A DNA stretch of 64,000 nt from Bisporella sp. PMI_857 (Eukaryota; Ascomycota; Leotiomycetes; Helotiales; Helotiaceae): the NCBI GenBank assembly GCA_021307315.1, contig JAJSPD010000049.1:124001-188000 (forward strand), read 5' to 3'. Below the pieces are notes generated by a model that ran no database searches, was not told the DNA's origin, and worked only from the letters and a program-made list of their open reading frames with translations. Every line of letters begins with the position of its first letter. Within the stretch, counting starts at the first letter, position 1. The translations under genes and the position numbers were made by a program. This document shows positions 21,993 to 33,526 of the stretch, in pieces.

Positions 21993-24900
21993 TTTCAAAG
22001 ACGAGAACTCGAAGACTGAATTAAAATAAATTATGCAGTGATGTCCTGCAGACTCCGAGGCTGTCTTTAATCCGGCTAAATGCCTGAGTATGCGAGCACA
22101 GATTGTTTGGTGATATTCGCTCAAATATCTTGTTGACCTGATCTGCTGTCGTAAAAACAGGTTTTAATAGGTCCTTCTGAACTGCGCACAATCCCTTAGC
22201 TATGCATCACGACTGGCACTCAAGGGTGACTGATTGTCGCAATTCTGGTGAGTGACGACTTCGACCAGAACGGGTGACAAAGCGAGAAGAGAGCAATCAA
22301 CACCATGTGTGTGCATGGGGAATCTTGTGCTTTTGTAATTGACCGAATGCGATGAGGTACAAATGCAAGGCACTCTGCAAGGTAGTGGGATGGGTACGCA
22401 AATACAATCAAAAACTTCAGGCAGGGGGCATTACTAAACACCCCGCACAGGGATATAGGGTCTTCTACGGTGTCTTCATTCGTCTTGAGGGATTCGGCGG
22501 CACCATCCTACGAGCCCAGACGTTTCTGAGGCCCGTACCAGGAACTTGGGGTGGCACGAGTTATGATACCCGCTCCCAATGATCATGCCAAAAACGCCAC
22601 CATTCATGGCAATAACATGGCACTTACTGGTTGCATCACAGCTGATTGGTTATAAGGATGACGCGGATGATTGAAAGGGATGTTGCATCTTGGTAGAGAA
22701 AGCATTGAAATGGCGCAGCCAGAATTCGAGATTCGGCTAGACGCATTTGTTTCATTACAAAAGGAATGGCTCTCAATTCAGCTGTCACGGCTCTGTAATG
22801 ATAGTATGGGCAGAGCAGATTCAGCTCTTCCTCTTGTTTCGGAGATTTACTTTATCTCAAAATAAATAGAGCACTTAGAGTATAGGGACGTAATGGCAAT
22901 AAGCTAATTTCATGTTGCGAACTGACGAGTCGTAAGCGGTAGCAGAGCGGTGTTGCTTCCCGTATGGTACTGCTTCCGCCAAAGTATTGATTTGTCGAGA
23001 TCACTAAAGCCTTTCAGAGTATAGAGGGTCTCAAGGACCAATTGCGACTCTACTCTGGAGAGGCGCGATATCCCAAGAATCTTGCCCACTCCACCTTCCA
23101 ATACGGGCCTTGGATACGGAATGAGGGCTGCTACTAAATCTGCTATAGCAGGGATCAGTGCAGTTGGCATACAACCATGGAGGCGGGATAACAATCCCCC
23201 CTTAAGCTCCTCTACACAGAAGAACAATAACCTCCGACTTCCGACTATGTGCATAAACAGCAGATATTACACAAGCCTCTAACAAAAAAATTCAATCTCG
23301 TAGGGTAGGATTTCTTTTATGAGCAATATGCGGAATGTAATAAGGCTGAGGTAGGCGTCAATGCACCCACGTTGTCACCATGGATCGAGTCCCGACAAGC
23401 TGGCACGGCGACAATCTCTTAAACTTTAATAAACATCCAAGGGTCAACAAGGGAACAGATCAACAGCGATGGAAGGAATCATTTCTATTTGTGGTACTCT
23501 GCGCCGACAATGGTTGGGATCGCAAGGAAATCTTCCGTCGGCAAGCAAAAAATGAAGATCTGGCTGCGGGAAGAATAAACTAGAAAAATCCATATATAAC
23601 ATTGATGAGAAACACAAGAGCGTTCAAGACGCAGGCTGAAGTAAAAAGCGGTGACGGTTCGTATTGATCCGCTACACGAAAGTGATAATAAAACAAAGGG
23701 TAATGAGCACCAGACAGTGGAGAAACCACTTTCAAAATTACTCCGTAACGCAATATTGAGCTATAAGATCCATCATTAAGGCTTGGAAGCGAGCTGTCAC
23801 CCCTATCACCACCTTGCTGCCGCTGCAAGAAGTCCAGTCGACGCAGGTTGGGAAACCAACATAGGATGATCGAACAGAACAACAGACCATCAGGCAGATG
23901 CGAGAATAATGTCGGCACCTCGGTCCAACCGTGCCAATTCCAACCAACAAACCTTCGATCGGGACCTCCTTCTATTCCTCCGGCAAAAATGAAGTTGTGA
24001 TCCAACAGCGTTTAGCATGCCTTCCTATTCCTGGGATGACAGCGCATAGGTGCCTTGCATCAGCGATACTGGGCGTACGGCTCTGCTTGCAGCTGAGCGT
24101 GACTTGATATGATCTTCTTATGCCAACCTGGGTAGAAGGGATGGCGTAACGCGCCGGCGATCAGTCTTGTGCCCGGTGATGCTTGCAGTTCCCCTCATGC
24201 TCGGTCGTTTGAGATAACTTCTCCCCGACTGCAAGGAAAGTAACGCGACGTCGTCAAGCTTTTGCTTTATCTTGCGCGCCATGTCCCTTCGCCTGTTGAG
24301 GAAAGGGAGCGAGTCATGCGAATCAGAAAGCTGGAGGTCATCGTTGGTTAAGAGTTTCAAAATGGACCATATAGGAAGGAACGACAGATAGACCAACTTC
24401 GTAACCGCCGAATCCTAGTGCCCTATTTCAAGAATTCAAGATGATCACATACGCTTTCTCATCAGATTGTGATTCATGCACAGTCAAGATATTGTCTAAA
24501 AGCGACGAGGAAGCAGATCCTCGGTCTCTCAACGAGAAACGCAGAGCTAGAAGGCAACCTGCAGGAGAAAAACCTGGGACATTAACTATAACTTCCTGCC
24601 CGGTTGAGGCTCCTTGAGGAGTGGCCAATAAGTAAGTCTGCAACCAGAAATTGAGCGACACGATAAAGGTCCTCAAGCAAATGAGAATCCGGCGGGATAC
24701 GCTTCGAGAGCCGAGATTTCGGATACCGAACATGTCCAACAAAAAATGGGTCTCTAGTTTGACATGCATACATCATGTCTTGAAATCCAGGTATATCTCT
24801 TGCGCTTCCATGAACATGCTGATCCCAACTCCCATTCGGGGACCGCCGCCGTCCCCATGCTCACTATCAGCCAGCCTCCTCCTCACTCTCGCTCCAGCTG

Positions 24901-25712
24901 AGGTTGAGACTACGACCAGTGCAAATGAACTCTAGCCTTGCACTATGCTCGACCTCGACCGCCCGCAGAAGTTAGAGCGGCCTTGTTCTTGCCTGGAACG
25001 CGCAATCCTCCCAAACCGTATACATTATATGACGGCCGCGATCTGTAGACCTATGAACCTATTCGCAGCCAGCCTTGAATTGCTTTAGGGTAGGGTATAT
25101 AAGGTGCTAGATAGATACATATCCGCCGAAAAACTGTCTTGCTCTACAAGATCAGTAGGCAGTGTTTAGGAATGGCGAATCGGATAGGCAAAGATACGGC
25201 TTGGTTAACAGCAGCTAACTTGCAAAATTGAGCCATGTCATTTGGGTCTTTCTTGTATCTTAATGTAGCTAGAGACATACTGGTCAGTCCCACGTGATGG
25301 ATCAAACTTGTTCGGCTATTTCAAGAGGCTATTAGTACTGATTTTGTTAGTGTTTCAAACCAGGCAGTTACGGAGTCATGTACAGAAATAAAAAACAAGA
25401 AATGTAGCTTGATGCTATGGTCTGATATTTGGTGCTCCTGCACAACTATAACCCTATCCATCCATTCATATTCCAGTGACCATGACTTCATGATGCATCA
25501 TTCATCATTATCCCTCTCGCGTATATCCATCCATGTACAGAAACAAAACAAATTTAGCCCGGCCTGACCCGTAGATCAAAATGCCATCTCAAATCGCCAT
25601 CAGCAAAGCCGTTTAATACCATCAAAGATAAGGCGCTCAAATCCCATCCTGTAGGGTTTGTGAAAGAAGATATGAACAAACGAAAACTTTTGCTTCTATC
25701 AGCACCAGATCT
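21993..25712. other. intergenic, 3.7 kb without a supported gene
   Basis: Many short frames lie on both strands. The longest (24005-23580, minus) starts at a non-ATG codon and has no motif. No splice-linked series of frames was found by eye. Composition is ordinary, so an undetected small or non-coding gene remains possible. Confidence 0.4.
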
Positions 25713-27068
25713 TTATTTCTTGGAGATTCTTGCAGCCCCAGCATTCCAAAGTCCTCTCGTGGTCTCGGCAATTTTCCGCTTCTGTGCTTCAATCTGCGCT
25801 TCTGTCTGACCCTGACCCGAATTGCGCTCTATGCCTTGCATCTGGGAATCATAAACAGGGGGCGCCGAGATTGGTCCGCCAGTTGATGGCGCTGTATCAT
25901 AGCCGGAGTCTGTGTCCATCACATCCTCACCCACGCCTCCAACACCAGAGTCATTGTTTCCTCTTTTGAACGGGTTGGCACCTCCCACCGGGTTGCTTGA
26001 CATCACTCCATCCATCATACCTGATTGGCCTTCTCGTAATTTGTTGATAGCACGCACAGTATCAATAGCTGCGTGGAGAGTTCGGCGCGCATTGAAGTTC
26101 TTCTTGACCACGGGTAACAAATCACTGCCTTTACCATCCTTAGCGGCAGTTTGATCTCCGGCTACAAACGGATGTGAAAGTGCTTCATGTGCAGTAATTC
26201 GTTGGGTGGGATCGATTGTGAGACAGCGTTTGATGAATTCTCGTGCTGAGGTGCTTACGCCACGCCAGTATTCGATTGGCGTGAAGCTGTAGTCTGCTAT
26301 CAGGATCGCCTGCATCTCCTCCAGGTTGGAATCTCGGTCGAACGGTGTGTACCCGCAGAGTAGGAAATATGTTATAACGCCAATTGCCCAAAGATCTACT
26401 GGCTTTCCGTGCCCGGTTTTCTTGAAGATCTCTGGAGCCATATAGCCTGGTGTACCGCAAGTAGTCGTCAGGACGTGAAACTGCCCTTCATCCATTATTC
26501 TTGAGAGCCCAAAATCAGCAATCAGCAGATCCGCATTATCTTCTGGAGTGCGGAAAAGGAGGTTCTCGGGCTTGAGGTCACGATGCACGATGCCGTGGTC
26601 ATGTAGGTATGCGACTGCAGACAAAGTAGCACGGATCAAGTCTGCAGCATCAGACTCATAATATGAACCTTTCCTGCATATGCGATCAAAGAGCTCTCCT
26701 CCTAATGCCAGGTCTGTAACAAGATATAGATTATTGAGGGTTTCAAAGTAGTCGACCAGTGTGAGGATATTCTGGTGTCCCATAGAGACTCGTTTCAGGA
26801 CTGCGATTTCATTGCGAACCTGGGGGGGTGTTTAGTTCGTATTCTTGTCACAATATAAATTGCCCTATGGCGGACATACCATATGCTCTCGGCCTGCCAT
26901 CAGCCTCTTGTTAATGACCTTCGCAGCATAGTATCTCCCGGTATCAATATGCACGCATTCCTTCACGACCGAGTATGACCCCGCACCTAGTGTCTTTCCC
27001 GTCTTGTATCGGCAGGCTTGGACCTGAGGTTTGCCCTGCTGGCCATCTTGATGATGATGATGGCTCAT
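25713..27068 (-). CDS. CMK1: calcium/calmodulin-dependent protein kinase, CMK1/cmkA type
   Basis: Two exons: 27068-26880 and 26819-25713. A 60-bp intron (GTATGT…CCCCAG) gives 431 aa. The kinase domain is complete: Gly loop TLGAGSYSVV (about 26-35), AAK (Lys50), HRDLKPEN (Asp144), DFG (Asp165), activation-loop LTTTCGTPGYMAPE with the threonine a CaMK kinase would phosphorylate, and VDLWAIGVITYFLL. After it lies a basic amphipathic stretch (KKNFNARRTLHAAI…, about 300-330), the expected autoinhibitory and calmodulin-binding segment, then a disordered tail. An N-terminal His run (MSHHHHQ) is natural sequence. The protein decodes Ca2+ signals in the cytosol. The CMK1/cmkA label rests on overall pattern; fungi have two or three paralogues. 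Confidence 0.93.
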
Positions 27069-28340
27069 ACTGACTATCTGCTACAGCTCTGGACTGGCGT
27101 AAACAACGCGACGAAGTCTTTCGCAGCAAGAGTGCGGGGAGATAAAGATGGATGGTGGGGAAGGCGGCTAGCAGAAGAGACGCTGCCGCAGCCAGATGAT
27201 TATTGGACGAAGGGATTAATCGTATTTGTTGATAAGATACTGGAATGGGGGATATCGACAATCTAGACTCCCTCGTGTTCGGTTTTTTTTTAACTTTTCC
27301 TTTCTACAGGTGGGGTGTGTTTCGTGAGAAGCAGGCTGTCAGCAGGCTGTCTGTCAGCATGACAGGAGGCAAGCGACACATTTCTCAGCCGCATGTTGCT
27401 GTGCAACTCTAGATTCGGCGATTCATCCCAAAAGTTGATGCTTTCCATTGGTTTAACTTTCCGTGCACGGGGGCGGCTGGCTCTGCCCTAAAGCTAAACT
27501 TACAGTACTGTACTTCACTTACACAAGCTTTCCCTCCAAGAGGTTGGCGGGTTCGTTTACTGGCTATTCATAGCATCCACCTTGAACCCTCAAACCACTT
27601 CAATCTTTCGACTCCGTTACCCGTTTGATAGACAGACCAGAGTCATGAACATGGCGAGAATTCTATATGCTGTTACTTAGTATACAAGATTAAAGAGTTC
27701 TTCTTAATCTGTTAACAATAGAACAGCCCTCCAAGCAAGCTAGATCACCCTATACGGCGTTCCTTTCCCAGCTTTACCTTGGAATAAAATAAGAGGTTCG
27801 TCACCCTGATCGATAGCGACCTCACTTCGATGGATCCTGTAACAGACTAAGCTGCCGGGAGTCGAGACCGTTGTCTACTCGAGGCTTACTCGGCATCAGA
27901 GGCTCAGGCTCAGAAGCAAAATACCGTAGAAGGAAAAAAAGAAGGTTTAACGAGGAAGAATGAGCCCGTGCACGATGTTTGATGATCCACAGGGCCCTAC
28001 GATGTACCACGGGTAGAACACGCGTCGTATAGGTGGCGCTAATTCCCCTTTGGAGTCATGAACAATGCAAACTCTACAAACATCTCGTGGCGAGGGGCTG
28101 TGAAACCAGGAAGCGTAAGTCAGTGATCAAAATATTCTTTTGCGTGCGTGTCGTGAGCTTTCAAGTTTCTTTCCCCATCAACATCTCATTTCCTTCTTCT
28201 TACCGTCCTTCGTTTTGCTCGGCTTTGCTGCAATTCCACTCGTTGCTCCTTTGCGTTTTACTATTTTTACTTTGAGCTCCATCGTTTGCATCTCAAGGAG
28301 GAAGCGTTCTAATCATTGATATTCAATAACCAAGTCCTCA
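27069..28340. other. intergenic between divergently transcribed kinase and membrane-protein genes
   Basis: Promoter region for the leftward kinase and the rightward gene at 28341. CT-rich tracts at 28190-28270 lie just upstream of the latter, as is common in fungal promoters and leaders. No exon with a signal peptide that could extend the 28341 gene upstream was found. Confidence 0.45.
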
Positions 28341-29573
28341 ATGCACCGCCGCCAAGGGCCAGGAGGAGCAGGAGGAAGTCCTGGTGGTGGAAATGGAGGA
28401 CAATTTGGCAACCCAGATACTATCGTTACTACTTCTGAGCAACAGAATAATCCTACTACAACTACCGCGATCTTTTCACCACCAACTTCATCATCTTTTG
28501 TCACATCAACTACTGTAACCGAGTCTTTAACCTCAAGTAGCACATCCTCATCTTCCACATCCGCTGCCACATCATCTTCCAATTCAACACAATCTTCGTC
28601 CTCAGGCAACAATGCTGCCATCATTGGAGGTGTGGCTGGAGGCGCTGCCTTCATAGCAATACTCGCGCTCATCATTTTCTGTCTGATGCGACGGAAAAAG
28701 AAGACACCCAGGGAGAAGAGTGGTGCGGAATCCGTCACCTACGCTGGACTCAACGAATCCCTTCCTGGTGTGCCTTTCGGTCATGCGCATGCGGCTCCAA
28801 CCACGCCAGGTGGAAGAAGTAGCGGCGACTTCTTCTTACCACAAACATATAATCAATCCAGCATCGCTACTGGAGGAGTTAGCCCTATTGAGCCGCTCAA
28901 TACCTCATATAGAAACGAAACGCCATCTGAAGGGAGCATATCTCCCATAAGCGCACATTATCCAGGAGAATTACCTCGAATTTCTGGATATTCAGCGTCA
29001 CACGCCGTTCCGCCACTATTCTCAGGCACTATCACGATTCCTCCGCCGCCAGCCGCATATAGGGAATCCTTAATACTGCCTAGTCCGACAGGATACAGTG
29101 AAGTCTCGGGAATATCGGCACTACCAACAGGCCAACGAACCTTCCATATCCGATCACGCTCTCATGATACAATGGGCTTCCCAATAACGCCCGGTCTCCA
29201 ATCACCAATGCAAACTTCGCCAGAAGTTCCCCTTATATCAGCTACTCAAACAACGCCGATCGTGTCGCCTATGCCACATTATGTAGTACATCAGGACTCT
29301 TTAGAGCGCATAGTTAGGGACGGCGTCGTCAGCCCGGAACCGAGTCTGCTGAGTCCAGTCAGCCGAGCCAGTACTTTGCGCGAAAGCGGCGTTTTAGGAG
29401 AAGGGAACATGGTGCGGATCCAGGAGCCTCCCGCATCTCTCGACAGGGGAGATGTCACGAGGAATGCGAGTCGGAGGACGGTAGATACGGTTAGCAGCAT
29501 GGGAATGAGCGTTATTAGTAATACAGAGCTGGAGCGGTTAGGCATCGGTGCAAATAGGCGATATGGAAATTGA
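28341..29573 (+). CDS. Ser/Thr-rich single-pass membrane protein (wall-sensor-like)
   Basis: One exon, 410 aa. The N-terminal 90 residues are Gly-rich and then almost pure Ser/Thr, a likely O-mannosylated stalk. A single membrane helix follows (IIGGVAGGAAFIAILALIIF, about 94-113) with a stop-transfer RRKKK, then a cytosolic tail of nearly 300 residues rich in Pro/Ser/Thr. The layout matches fungal MID2/WSC-type or other single-pass cell-surface proteins. There is no N-terminal signal peptide and no Cys-rich head domain, so insertion would depend on the internal helix (type III), unless an unseen 5' exon exists. Wall sensing is an inference from architecture only. The function is otherwise unknown. 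Confidence 0.75.
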   Translation: MHRRQGPGGAGGSPGGGNGGQFGNPDTIVTTSEQQNNPTTTTAIFSPPTSSSFVTSTTVTESLTSSSTSSSSTSAATSSSNSTQSSSSGNNAAIIGGVAGGAAFIAILALIIFCLMRRKKKTPREKSGAESVTYAGLNESLPGVPFGHAHAAPTTPGGRSSGDFFLPQTYNQSSIATGGVSPIEPLNTSYRNETPSEGSISPISAHYPGELPRISGYSASHAVPPLFSGTITIPPPPAAYRESLILPSPTGYSEVSGISALPTGQRTFHIRSRSHDTMGFPITPGLQSPMQTSPEVPLISATQTTPIVSPMPHYVVHQDSLERIVRDGVVSPEPSLLSPVSRASTLRESGVLGEGNMVRIQEPPASLDRGDVTRNASRRTVDTVSSMGMSVISNTELERLGIGANRRYGN

Positions 29574-31486
29574 ACAAGTACATAGCTGGATTGGAAAAGG
29601 ATACCCTCTATAATGAATTATGACTTGAAAAAAAGTCACACTATCTGAAGAGATACGGGATTTCTCGTTGCCCCGCGCTATATGTCGTGAGCCTCAGCTC
29701 GAAACATGAAAAGTGTCTGCTCTCCACAATGGACAGTCATGGCTAAGCACCCACACCGATCCATCCATTTTAGAAGTACTGTACATGCTCCCCCCCCGAT
29801 GGTATACCATCTAGCTTCCACCGATCCGCTATCAAAAAGAATAAAAATCCTCCGCCGTAGCGCTAAGGTCCTCTGCAAACGGTCCTGGCAGACCAGCAGT
29901 GATCAGTAATACCCAGTAGTCCAGGTATCGTTCGAACCACGACCAGTAATGGCCATGCTGGGAGCAGGTGTGAATGTCGACCCTGCTAACCTAAGGATAT
30001 GTGACGGTATAGACCGCCCGAGCCTTTTGCTGTATGAAGCGTAGTCTCCGTCATGCGTCATGCAGAGTTCTACGCGCTATTCTTGCGCTGGTTTGTTCAT
30101 TGCTGATATTTGGTGGGTAGAGATGTTGGAATGGGCGGTTCCTGATAGTTAAGAAGCGAGGAAGGGGAGGAGGGGCTAGCTTCGTCTCTTTTCCTACCTC
30201 TCATATCGCTCTTTCGTGATGCGGAATCTACCTTCGTCACTCACCTAATAGATGGGCCAAAGAAAGCATATGTGGTTCGGGAGGTATGCCGTAATGAGAA
30301 CCGACACCTGGTCGGTTCCAAGCAGAGCACGTTCTGTGGGACATTAGAGATATGGAATCTAGCTCCGTTCTACGGCAATGCCGGAAACTGTGCGAAGTGG
30401 TTGTTGTTCTGAACGAGAAGGCTATAACTCCGAAACACCTATGTAGAGATCTAGGTTAAGTTTGAAGCGCACTGTATATCTCTCACATCTGACGACTTTC
30501 CGTGCCGGCCATTGGTGCTTTGGCGAGGCAATATCGAATAAGCATGCGCTCCTATCTGTAGTTGCTGAACGGTCCAATCATCGTGTTCATTTCCAGAGGT
30601 GGATAAATGTTATATAGGTTATGTCAAGCGCATTTCCGATCTCCTCAGAATGACCTATGGTTCAGAGGGGACGCATTAGAGCATAAGCTGAGCATTGCTA
30701 CCAGATCCGAAGGAGGCGGCGAAAACGTCCTGAAAACGTCGGTAAGGATGGGGGCCATTGTGGCCTCCATAGGTTTTGCCATTGTAGTTGGCACTATAAT
30801 CAGAGTTGGATCCAGTCTCGGCTTTTTCACAGCTTTTCGAAAAGGGTGGTTTGGTGAGAGAGTCTGTCTTTAAAGAGAGGGCCCGCAAAAGTAGAAACGT
30901 TAGATACTGAGCAGAATGTTTTTCCTATTTGTACCCGAATTGATATTGTTGTATGTCAGAGATGGCAAGATCTGTAATACTCAGCGAAAAAATCCTTTCC
31001 AACCATGAAAGGCCACTTTGAAATCTATGATTTGCATACGTTAAGGTGATCTGGTGATTCCAGATTGCTGACTGGCGAGCAGAGCCAAGTAGACGACGTG
31101 ATGGTAGTCCTTGAACGCATTCCTGTGTCGTAAGTTTGCGGTGGCATTCGTCTTTTAAGCTACCAAAAGACGATCTAAGTGTTCTAGCTGTGTGTTCAAA
31201 GTAGAATCCAATGACAATACCCTATGAGGACAGTAGTACTGATTTGCCATGTCTCGACCGCAAACTTATACCTCACAATATATCCAGAATTACGAGAGCC
31301 TCGAAGACAAAATATATAACAAACGCTAATGAAGATCGTGGCTAAGGATCAAGAAGATGCAATAGATACATGGTCTATTTGGTGATAGAAGTCGTAACTG
31401 TGCCTTCTCAGAAAGTCCAACGCCAAACACCCAGCTCATCGCAGCTACAACGCAGGGTATCTATATCGGCCGCCAATTCAAATAAC
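29574..31486. other. intergenic, 1.9 kb
   Basis: An 88-codon frame at 30607-30873 has a short hydrophobic segment but no family or splice partner. No gene is called. The 3' regions of two convergent genes must lie here. Confidence 0.4.
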
Positions 31487-32686
31487 CTAATTCTTACTAC
31501 CCTTCTCAGCATCATCTACGCTCTTCACCACCTCGTCACCATGGGCCCTCCCCTCCCCATGCGTTTCCCAAAACCTTTGATTCATATTCCGCCCCTTAAA
31601 CAAGCCCACAAGATCAAACGGATCAACCACCGTCAATAGCCAAAACCTCTTATCCTCATACCCCGGTCCCTTAATCTCTGTAACTCCATCCTCTGCTAAA
31701 TAAATTTTGTTATCTCGCGGAAGATATTTCATCGTGTGCCGCACGTTCAGGAGGAAGGTATTGCAAACCATGAGGATGCCTTCGAACACCCAGAAATACC
31801 ACTCATACCGTATGAGCACCGACAGCGTATCCGGATCGAGCTTCTCATCGAAATGCACATTGGCCGTGATGAAGTACTCCACGGTGCGGAAAACCGTCCT
31901 GACGCCGATCAACGCGGAGCTCATGTACAGCGTCCACAGAATCGTGCTCAGGTTCGTTGGAAGCAGGTTCGTGCGCTTGCATTTGCGGTGGAAATGCGAG
32001 GCTAGATAGACGAAGGCGGCGAGCACGCAGAGTTGCAGGACCAGCGCGGATTTCAGGAGCGCGCGCCCCGTGTCGCGTTTGGATTCTGGTAGGGACGAGT
32101 TCGCCATATATGCTGCGCCATTGCCATTCAGGGCCTCGATGACGCCACTGACGGCGCCAAAGGTGGTGAGGATGCGGCCTGGGTGGATGGGCGAGTGGTA
32201 GGGGACGTAATAGAGGATGCGGGAGAGCATGAAGTAGTTTGATAGTTCGTAGAGAGGGCTATATGCTTGTTAGTAATTTGTGGTTGGATGGGCGGCATAG
32301 GATAAGGACTTACGGAGCGGCATAGAGCATCACCAGACTGGCGATGAATATGTTGAGGTTGTCGTAGTGGAAGGCGCCGTATTCGCGGAGGCAATACCCT
32401 GCTACGAAGACGAGGGCTGACCATGGGAGAACTCCTGTTACCCTCCAGCATTTGTATTTCCTAGGAGTATTTTAGCTGGGCATTCTGTCATACCGCATGA
32501 CGGATATGAGGTGGACCTACACGCATTGGTAGCAGTGCCATCCACATGATATTGCGAAAAGAACGGCGAAAACGACGGGAGCTCCTTTGTTCGGAGCATA
32601 GAACCACAAACTTCCATCAACTAGATAACTTTAGCTTCGCATTCTTAATATTGGGCAGTTTTCTGACCGTATTTTCCGTTCTCCAT
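31487..32686 (-). CDS. RTA1-like membrane protein
   Basis: Four exons: 32686-32668, 32620-32521, 32460-32314 and 32258-31487. All joins are in frame and give 345 aa. The first exon has only 19 nt and ends at an unusual GTCAGA donor. It is needed because the next exon has an in-frame stop upstream and no ATG of its own. The join yields MENGKYVDGSLWFYAPNKGAP, whose YAPNK motif is typical of the RTA1 family. Seven hydrophobic segments follow, with AAPPLYELSNYF restored at the third splice. RTA1-family proteins sit in the plasma membrane and are tied to resistance to 7-aminocholesterol and to sphingoid-base export. Their mechanism is unsettled. The last 60 residues form a hydrophilic cytosolic tail. 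Confidence 0.88.
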
Positions 32687-33526
32687 CTCTGTCGTTTCTA
32701 TATTGCGTACCAAAGTCGATTTATTTTATTCTTCAGAAATATGTGGTTCGATCGCCGTCTCACGCAGATGCGTCTCAAGTGAGTGGTCTCTATAGCAATT
32801 CTTGCATTCAAAAAGGAAAGTAAATATGGAAGAGAGAAGCATCATTATCTTATACTTATATGAATGAAACAGGAAACAAAAGCACGAGGCTGATATGATA
32901 TGTTGTCCACCCCAGATTCCGTACCAAAGTCGAAAAGGGATAGAATGCGAAGATCCCTGCATCAATTCCGGATATCATTGGTCAATCACCTTCATTCACT
33001 ATTGCTCAGCCCAAGAACAAAACAAGCCTCATAAGCTTAAAAGCTTAACGAAACCACAGGGAAGGCTTGCTAGGATCCTCATCTGGCTGCCTAAGAGTGC
33101 GTCGTTGTTAGGAGATTTTGCGGGCTTTTTGCTTGGCTGATGTTCGATCGGGTCACAAGAAGTGGCTTCATGAGGCTTGTTTGAGCGATTTACGGGAAGT
33201 CATGCGAATAAGGATGTAGGGCGGGAATGGATAAATCGGCATCTATACGACTTGTTGGCTGTTATTCGAGATTATCTTGTGGTCAAGCTTCATAAGACGG
33301 CTCGTTTATGGACCGAAGTAGTTCCCGTGTTTGGCACATCATCGCCCCAATTATCAACTTAGTGTATAAACAGTGACCTATATGCTGGAACAGAACAATT
33401 CCGCCGTCTCATCATATTTTTGGGAAATAGCTGAATTGACATCAAAATCATTAGATATTCATAATACATACAAGCGTAACCTCCTGTGACCCAAATATCA
33501 TAAAAACAAACTAATCGCGATAGCTC
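32687..33526. other. intergenic
   Basis: Upstream region of the RTA1-like gene and downstream region of SMC4. No coding frame is supported. Confidence 0.4.

Noticed and set aside
23580..24005. 141-codon minus-strand frame
   Set aside because: It opens with a non-ATG codon and shows no recognisable domain or adjoining exon.
28313..28738. 141-codon minus-strand frame with a Val/Asp/Glu-rich stretch
   Set aside because: Antisense to the Ser/Thr-rich repeats of the membrane protein, which produce such frames automatically.
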